A DNA stretch of 64,000 nucleotides, taken from JAIEPX01 sp963725255 (GTDB lineage: Bacteria; Pseudomonadota; Gammaproteobacteria; JAIEPX01). Below are positions 58,129 to 64,000 of this stretch, one piece after another; positions within the stretch are counted from its first letter, which is position 1; each line of letters opens with the position of its first letter. Location: assembly GCA_963725255.1 (NCBI GenBank), contig CAVRXV010000017.1:310001-374000 (forward strand). The letters run 5' to 3'. A model generated the notes under the pieces. That model did not search any database. It had not been told where the DNA came from and saw nothing but the letters and a program-made list of their open reading frames with translations. The position numbers were made by a program, and so were the translations under genes.

Positions 58129-61100
58129 TCATAATTTATTCACACTTTCTTCTGAATCCATATCATCCTCACCTTCCATACCTCTTGCAGGAAGCAAAAG
58201 GATTTCTCTAGATGGAGCGCCTGGGTGAGAATGTGCTCCTCTAAACAATCTGACAGGACTTTGAGATTGCGCATTGACGCCCATACCCTTCATTCTATTT
58301 AGTGCCTTTTGACAACACTCCGCTGATCTTTTTTCTTTTGGATCTGTACTATTTTGATATTTTTTCACCACTGCCTCGAAGGTTGGTACACTCGCTTCTG
58401 AAAGCTTGACGTATTCATCTATTTCAACATATCTCAAATTGGGAGCTATAATATGGAGTTTGCCTTTAAAGGAATTCAGCTCCAAAGTCTCAAGATAAGG
58501 TGACGCTTCATCTCCTAAATCTACCTTTTCAAGCTTTACACTTGTGTCGTTAGTCTTTAGTGATACTAGATTAACGGCTGGATAAATTATCCTTTCGAGC
58601 CATCTGCAATTATTTAAATTTAAGTGACGCAACCTTAGTAATGGCATTCTCCAGTCAAGGACAAAAATGTTAGTAAAACTTAGATCGATCTCTTCAATAT
58701 TATGACAAGCAGTAATGATGGCATAGAATATATTACCTTCTAACATACTACAGTGCGCGCAGGTGAGATGAGTTAGGTTCTGAAAAAATGTCAGTATTTC
58801 GACAAAATCAGTTGTGCTTATTTTTGAGTTATCCAAATTTAAACGTTTGACTCTCTTAAGGTTAGCTATAGTCAAATCATCAGCATTTCCTAGATAATTC
58901 CATATAACTTCTTGATGCTTTGTGTCTACTTTAACCCAATCAATGTTGTTCAAAAGCCATCTTAGACGATAATCGTCGTCACGCTCAACTCTAAAAATGT
59001 CATCAAGCTGACATTTCCTGATGGTAGCATTGCGTTGATATAAGGTAGATAGAAAAAATTCCAGAGTACCTCTATCTGTTTCTAAGTAATAACGCTTATT
59101 ACCAAAGTAAATTACAGCCTCCTTTAGTTCATTGATCAATTCTTCAATCCCGACATCCGATGCTGTATTAATCAATATAGGACCAAGCATATTATGTTGT
59201 CTTACAAACTTATCTAGCATGTTCATAAATTTTAACTTAGAGTGATCAAATATCGTTGCAACACAAATGAATATTGGCTTAACTGAAAAAAAATGCTTGA
59301 TCGTTTCAAAATGATTCTCTATAAAATCTAATGCCATTTTCATATCCATATCGGCAATACTATCATATGAAATTGAAAAGATAACAACATTAGCATCATT
59401 AATATTGCTTTTAATAACACTCTGAAGATTTACATCCATAATTTCTAGGTCATAACGTCTAGCTGAGCGTTCTTTAGGTTCAAAAGATTCGCATTCAAGA
59501 TCAGGATCATGAAGCGGCATCAGCCCCGAGCTACGATATTCTCTTGAGGGCGGCGTCGGAAAAAATTTAAAAGTTTTTTGTTTAGTCATATATAGCTGAG
59601 AAGATAAGTGTTCAGATAATCCACATTGATCAGAATGTTTATAACCATCCCTCATGACGGATAGAACACTAACGTTGCATCTTTTTTTATGCAGGTGAAT
59701 CCCTTCTACTCGTTTTACAGTGCATTTCTGGAAGTACTTTTTCCACTCTGACTCGGTATCTCTTGATAACCCTATGGAATACACATCCAGCGCACATTCT
59801 GGGGCTTTAATTTCAACCGTTTCAAGGCTAACCAAGTCATCAAGAATCATATATTTCATCTTATCAGCTACTAGTTTTAGTGATTTCAATCTTTGACAGC
59901 TTGAAATTTTTGCAGTTAATAATACAGGCGCATCAAGCTTTATTTGTATAAAGTCACTTACCCACAATTCTAGATTTACCAGATTTACACTAAGTGAAAA
60001 AAGCCTCCCTGAGAGCTCCTTAAAAGAAGTATTCACTGAAAAATATAGGTACCGTAACTCGGGATGTTCTGTGATAATATCCCTAAGATCACTTTGATTT
60101 AACAGGCAATTACCTCCAATACGTAGCCTATATAGCTGTGCGCTGTTTCTCAACAATACTTTTAATGTTTTACCATCTAAACTTTCAGCGTCTGACAAAT
60201 TTAATTTGCTAAATTTGACACTTGAATAGACATCCGCAATAACACCCCACTGCACGGTAGAAACATTTTCAAATCTAAATTCATTGATAACAGCTTGTCT
60301 ATCTTCATTTGATTCAATCTGTGCGAGTGCTTCTAACATCTCTTTTTTTGATGAATCTACTAACATCTTTTTTTTAGATGAATACTGAAAGTTTATTTTT
60401 TTTAATTGGCTTTCATCATCGTCATCAGAAATATCACTATCAAGCTCAATCACTACTCTCTCAGTATCTTCTCTGATAACAACATCTTTCAATTCGTCGA
60501 CAGGATTTGTAGTAATAACGACTTCTTCCAGTTCTCGATCGTCAGCAGGAATATCACTGTCAAGCTCAATCACTACTCTCTCAGTATCTTTTCTGATCTC
60601 AATATCTTTCAATTCACTGACACTATTTGTACTAATAACGACTTCTTCCAGTTCTCGTGAAAGCCCCGGAAAACCTCTTAATAGAGAATAATCATGTTTA
60701 TTTAGAATTTGTGAGTCAACAGAATCTAAATTATCCTCGCTAACTATGTCTGTTGCATTTTTTATTCGTCTTAGATATTCGACGATTTTTAAATGTCCAA
60801 ACTCTAATGCATATCTAAATGGTGAAATTTTACTATGCTGTTCACTGAGCAAGGGATCAGCTTTCTTACTGAGCACCCACTTCATTAAGTTTAAATAACC
60901 TAAACATGCTAATAATGTGATCATAGGAATCTTTTTCCGATCGATGATCACCTTATCCCTTGCCGCTAATATCTCTTCCCAGAGATTAAACTCATCTTTC
61001 TGCTTTATTATAAAGACATTATTTTGAGCTACACTACATAAAGCATAATCAACCGATTTTCTTTCTAAATCTAGCAACACTCGTACGGAAATTTCATTAT

Positions 61101-62451
61101 TGAAAATTTTAATAAATAAGAAGTCATCCCCTCCCGTTTCATGATCATCACTATAATCTGCTGAATTATAAGGGATCTCATCATTTAAAATACTGGAATC
61201 TGTCATTAAAGCTTTTTCGAGCAATGAAAATGCAGAAAATTCTTTTTTTGCTTTTATCAACTGCGCTGCTTTGTTTTTATAGTCTAAAGCCTGTGGTTTT
61301 TCATATATAATTATTGGATGTGAACCAGGATTTGGCGAAACTAGTGCGGGATATACTGAAGGATGTTTGTGTCTAAATAATAGGACATTTTCTGCTTCTA
61401 AACGCCGCTCTTTTATTGTCAGCAGATATGCTGACATACCGTATATGTCTCTTCTATCAGGATCAGCATTAAACATCATCAGATAGTTCATCACTAGGGC
61501 ATGATTCATTTCCGAAGCAAACATGAAGGCAGTCACGCCAGTACTGGTCATTAAATCGACGACAGCCCCTCGTCTAAGTAGTATTTTCACGCCCTCAAAG
61601 TATCCGTATTCTGATACAAACATGAGCGGGGTTTTTCCATTCTCATCACATTGATTGACATATTTTATTTTTTCAAGTAAATATTTAATCGAATCAAAAT
61701 GACTGTAAAAAAGTAAGACCTCAAGAACACAATTACTTCTAGTATATTTTAATACTATTTTGGCAGCGGTGACTCTTTCTTCCATCCATTTCAAGCACTC
61801 TAGGCATTCCATCTTTAGCACAACATTAATTAGCATGTCATCTTTAAAGTCGTAATGTTCATAAGTTTTATTAATTTCAGAAAAGTGATGGATAAGCTCA
61901 TCTTTGACACTCTCTGTATCAAACACAATATTACATTTATTCTCATATTTAGAAAAAATAAGATGATATTTTTCAATCATACGTTCAATAGTCGAATCAA
62001 TCTCAAAATCAAGTACAAATCCTGCCGTCATAATAGTTTCAGGGAACGTAATGTCCGAGTGGCGCTTCATAATATTTTTATCTTTTTTTAAAGCCTTATC
62101 AGTCCAACTTAAAGCTTCTAATATTTTTTTATTACGTAATCCTGCTCTCGCCTTTTCAATGCATTCTTCCGCTGTTAATTGAACTTTACGATTTGAGTCG
62201 ATCACTCCGCGAGCGATTAATATATCGATTAAAGCAACTTCTAGAAAATTTTCCTCAAACATTGTTTCTACATTGATTTTGTATATATATTCATCATAGA
62301 CCAAAGCAGCCCTGACAAGGCAGATGGCCTCTTCGAGATACCCGCAAGTATATGACTGCAACGCTAATTCTTTTAATAGCTTCGCGGATGTTTCCGAGGA
62401 CAATTCTTCTGCATCTTTGATTTTCCCACGCGTTTCATCCTGGATATTCAT
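58129..62451 (-). CDS. Giant ankyrin / LRR / GTPase-like protein, candidate effector
   Basis: 1440 aa. Order seen: helical N-terminus; ankyrin repeats at about 235-370 (NGKTPLMFVSEYGYFEGVKI, TGVTAFMFASEMNHALVMNY) and about 515-565; two tandem 40-residue acidic repeats at 598-677; leucine-rich repeats at about 735-940; a Ras/Roc-like but P-loop-less domain at about 1000-1115 (ANVVIFSISYDSIADM, KPIFICVATIF, GPILINTASDVGIEELINEL); and a second LRR block at about 1170-1345 (LKRVKRLNLDNSKIS, HNIEEIDLSFTNIF). No signal peptide. The C-terminal 400 residues are homologous to the next gene upstream, to which it is coupled by a TAATG overlap. Confidence 0.8.
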   Translation of the reverse strand: MNIQDETRGKIKDAEELSSETSAKLLKELALQSYTCGYLEEAICLVRAALVYDEYIYKINVETMFEENFLEVALIDILIARGVIDSNRKVQLTAEECIEKARAGLRNKKILEALSWTDKALKKDKNIMKRHSDITFPETIMTAGFVLDFEIDSTIERMIEKYHLIFSKYENKCNIVFDTESVKDELIHHFSEINKTYEHYDFKDDMLINVVLKMECLECLKWMEERVTAAKIVLKYTRSNCVLEVLLFYSHFDSIKYLLEKIKYVNQCDENGKTPLMFVSEYGYFEGVKILLRRGAVVDLMTSTGVTAFMFASEMNHALVMNYLMMFNADPDRRDIYGMSAYLLTIKERRLEAENVLLFRHKHPSVYPALVSPNPGSHPIIIYEKPQALDYKNKAAQLIKAKKEFSAFSLLEKALMTDSSILNDEIPYNSADYSDDHETGGDDFLFIKIFNNEISVRVLLDLERKSVDYALCSVAQNNVFIIKQKDEFNLWEEILAARDKVIIDRKKIPMITLLACLGYLNLMKWVLSKKADPLLSEQHSKISPFRYALEFGHLKIVEYLRRIKNATDIVSEDNLDSVDSQILNKHDYSLLRGFPGLSRELEEVVISTNSVSELKDIEIRKDTERVVIELDSDIPADDRELEEVVITTNPVDELKDVVIREDTERVVIELDSDISDDDDESQLKKINFQYSSKKKMLVDSSKKEMLEALAQIESNEDRQAVINEFRFENVSTVQWGVIADVYSSVKFSKLNLSDAESLDGKTLKVLLRNSAQLYRLRIGGNCLLNQSDLRDIITEHPELRYLYFSVNTSFKELSGRLFSLSVNLVNLELWVSDFIQIKLDAPVLLTAKISSCQRLKSLKLVADKMKYMILDDLVSLETVEIKAPECALDVYSIGLSRDTESEWKKYFQKCTVKRVEGIHLHKKRCNVSVLSVMRDGYKHSDQCGLSEHLSSQLYMTKQKTFKFFPTPPSREYRSSGLMPLHDPDLECESFEPKERSARRYDLEIMDVNLQSVIKSNINDANVVIFSISYDSIADMDMKMALDFIENHFETIKHFFSVKPIFICVATIFDHSKLKFMNMLDKFVRQHNMLGPILINTASDVGIEELINELKEAVIYFGNKRYYLETDRGTLEFFLSTLYQRNATIRKCQLDDIFRVERDDDYRLRWLLNNIDWVKVDTKHQEVIWNYLGNADDLTIANLKRVKRLNLDNSKISTTDFVEILTFFQNLTHLTCAHCSMLEGNIFYAIITACHNIEEIDLSFTNIFVLDWRMPLLRLRHLNLNNCRWLERIIYPAVNLVSLKTNDTSVKLEKVDLGDEASPYLETLELNSFKGKLHIIAPNLRYVEIDEYVKLSEASVPTFEAVVKKYQNSTDPKEKRSAECCQKALNRMKGMGVNAQSQSPVRLFRGAHSHPGAPSREILLLPARGMEGEDDMDSEESVNKL
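60421..60660 (-). repeat. Tandem duplication of 120 bp inside the giant gene
   Basis: Two adjacent 120-bp units (60421-60540 and 60541-60660) about 85% identical, encoding 40-residue units RELEEVVI..TN..ELKD..IR.DTERVVIELDSDI.. that form an acidic, probably extended linker between the ankyrin and LRR parts. Exactly in frame, so unit number can change without breaking the gene. Confidence 0.9.
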
Positions 62452-63971
62452 TAATTGAAACCTTTACTATCAAATACATCCGTATCGGGGTTTTTTCGAC
62501 TCATGACAGGTGAGCCTGAGCAAGAAGATTCTTCACTATCGATATTTTTTCGACTCATGACGGGTGCGCCTGGGCAATAAAGTTCTTCGCTAAATAATCT
62601 GGCAAAATTATGTGACTGCCCTTTTACATTACTACTCCGCATTCTACGCAGTATTTTCAGACAACATTCCGCTGATTTAGATTCTTTTGGGTCTAAACTA
62701 TCCTGATATTTCCTCACCACCGCTTCAAAGCTAGGCACACTTGCATCTGAAAGTTCCACCGATTCATTTATATCAACAATTCTCAGATTTGGAGCGACGA
62801 TATTGAGTTTGCCTTTAAAGGATTGAAGCTGCAATTTTACAAGATGGGGAAGCGCATCATCACCTAAATCGATTAAATCATGAGTAACGCGTGAATTATT
62901 AACTTTGAGTGATATGAGATTAATTGCTCTTAATGATATCTTATTGAGTTCTTCACATTGATTTAAGGTTAGATAACGTAAACTCGGTACGGGCGTTTTT
63001 GAGTTAATCAACCAAATCTTGGTACCACTAAAATCAACTGATTCAATATTCGGACATGAATTAATCACTCCTGCAAATATATCGCCTTCCAATTCTCTGC
63101 AATTCATTGCCGTGAGATCTCTTAGGCCAGGGAATTTTTTCATTATCTCAACAAAATCGGCGGTTCTGATTTGGGAATGATCTAAATCCAATTGTCTGAC
63201 TTTTCGAAGAAAATCAGTAATTAAAAAATCAGCTTTTTTAAGATAATCCCATATCATTGTTTGATGATTATAGCTCACTTCTTTCCACCAGATGTTATTC
63301 AGAATCCAAGATTGACGATAAGAAGTTTTATCACTAAAAACATCAGTAATTTGACTACTAAACTCCTCGATTAATGGGTATTTCAGTGATGATTCAAACG
63401 CTTCAATAATTCCTCGGTTTTTTTCAAATTTATACCGTCGGTACCTAAAGGCATTAACAGCTATCAGTAATTTTTCATGCATTTCTTCTATGTGAGCATC
63501 TAGATATATACTAGTCAGGACGGGTCCAACCATAAAATTTTTTCTTGCGAACTGATGCACCGTTTTAACAAATTCTTTGTGCTGAATATCATCCTCGTCA
63601 ATAGAATAGGGCCTCAGTACTGTCCCGACGCAAATGAACCACGGTTTGAATGCAAAGAATTTTTGAATAGATTGATATTGGTTTTCTAGGATTTCAATTG
63701 CCGCTGTTGAGGTCCAATCTTTTATACTTTCAAATGAGATATAATAATTAACGAAATTGACATATTTAAAGTCAAACCTGTAGCCAGAGCCTGACACTAT
63801 AATCATCCCTGAACAGGAATTCAGCCGAATACGCTTACAAATTTTCGTTAAATTGATATTCTGGATATTTATCTCATAACCACATAAAGTATCAGGTAAT
63901 TTCTCCCATCTTGTCATACTCCTCTCTGGATATCGGCTATTGTCATCTAGCAAGGTATTGCCTTCATCCAT
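62451..63971 (-). CDS. LRR / GTPase-like protein, paralogue of the giant protein's C-terminus
   Basis: 506 aa. Residues about 60-175 resemble the GTPase-like domain of the neighbour (KPWFICVGTVLRP, MVGPVLTSIYLDAHIEEM) without a P-loop. Leucine-rich repeats lie at about 225-420 (LRKVRQLDLDHSQIRTADFV, CPNIESVDFSGTKIW, LRYLTLNQCEELNKI). The C-terminus has the shared ASVPSFEAVVRKYQDSLDPK block and then a short tandem repeat (PVMSRKNIDSEESS / PVMSRKNPD). Stop and the next start overlap as TAATG. First gene of the pair within the window; sequence before 63971 is too short to judge. Confidence 0.8.
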   Translation of the reverse strand: MDEGNTLLDDNSRYPERSMTRWEKLPDTLCGYEINIQNINLTKICKRIRLNSCSGMIIVSGSGYRFDFKYVNFVNYYISFESIKDWTSTAAIEILENQYQSIQKFFAFKPWFICVGTVLRPYSIDEDDIQHKEFVKTVHQFARKNFMVGPVLTSIYLDAHIEEMHEKLLIAVNAFRYRRYKFEKNRGIIEAFESSLKYPLIEEFSSQITDVFSDKTSYRQSWILNNIWWKEVSYNHQTMIWDYLKKADFLITDFLRKVRQLDLDHSQIRTADFVEIMKKFPGLRDLTAMNCRELEGDIFAGVINSCPNIESVDFSGTKIWLINSKTPVPSLRYLTLNQCEELNKISLRAINLISLKVNNSRVTHDLIDLGDDALPHLVKLQLQSFKGKLNIVAPNLRIVDINESVELSDASVPSFEAVVRKYQDSLDPKESKSAECCLKILRRMRSSNVKGQSHNFARLFSEELYCPGAPVMSRKNIDSEESSCSGSPVMSRKNPDTDVFDSKGFN

Positions 63972-64000
63972 AAAAATATCTGAACTGACATTAAGTGAGC

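Noticed and set aside
60406..60660. Plus-strand open frame of 84 codons over the tandem repeat
   Set aside because: It is the antisense reading of the 40-residue repeats; its internal repetition is a by-product.
1..64000. tRNA or rRNA genes
   Set aside because: I looked for cloverleaf-type patterns with TTCRA arms and CCA-type ends in the gaps and found none that I could support.

Overview
The window looks like a chromosome segment of an AT-rich, intracellular gammaproteobacterium of the order Legionellales. The main evidence is the left edge. There, icmV and the start of dotA diverge from icmW and icmX, the arrangement known from the Dot/Icm type IVB secretion locus of Legionella and Coxiella. 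IcmW and IcmV are recognisable along most of their length. The many genes with eukaryote-like domains (U-box/Rab-like, PARG-like, possible F-box, ankyrin, LRR) fit an organism that exports effectors. Assignment to Coxiellaceae or a Berkiella-like lineage is only a guess.

Layout. 1-2.9 kb: Dot/Icm cluster. 3.0-13.4 kb: LPS inner-core synthesis, with hldD-hldE, a WaaE-like glycosyltransferase, a KdkA/WaaP-like kinase, a kinase pseudogene, and a tightly overlapping minus-strand operon (zinc-finger protein, waaF, waaC, GT2, waaL-like ligase, GT4). 13.5-17.8 kb: an outer-membrane barrel, a TpsB/FhaC-type transporter without its partner, and an MFS transporter. 17.8-33.3 kb: an accessory island with truncated paralogues, two copies of a Phd/VapC-like toxin-antitoxin module, two LuxR-type regulators, an IS3-family element, and a REP-type (Y1) transposase gene lying between the ends of a repeat of which five short or truncated relatives are scattered nearby, plus one further decayed copy. 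This island also carries several effector-like genes, including a U-box/Rab-like protein ending in a CaaX box and a PARG-like macrodomain protein. 33.5-42.9 kb: housekeeping genes (ettA, a lipoprotein, a GIN-domain protein, PRPP synthetase plus AMP-phosphorylase-like pair, RidA, recG, an LPS-kinase-like gene). 43-64 kb: a second accessory region with three copies or relics of an RMD1/DUF155 gene, two identical-length IS3 elements in inverted orientation, an IS91/DUF155 chimera, a HEPN-like protein, a PAS-LuxR regulator and a translationally coupled pair of large ANK/LRR/GTPase-like proteins.

How it works together: the Dot/Icm genes would supply the export route. The eukaryote-like proteins are candidate cargo, and the LuxR-type genes (with no luxI in the window) are candidate regulators of them. 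Palindromic REPIN-like repeats sit mostly in gene-free gaps and at gene ends, and one appears nested in another. Genome decay (frameshifted kinase, truncated paralogues, three relics of a DUF1016/YhcG gene) is concentrated in the accessory regions. Functional calls rest on reading the translated sequences; no database search was possible.
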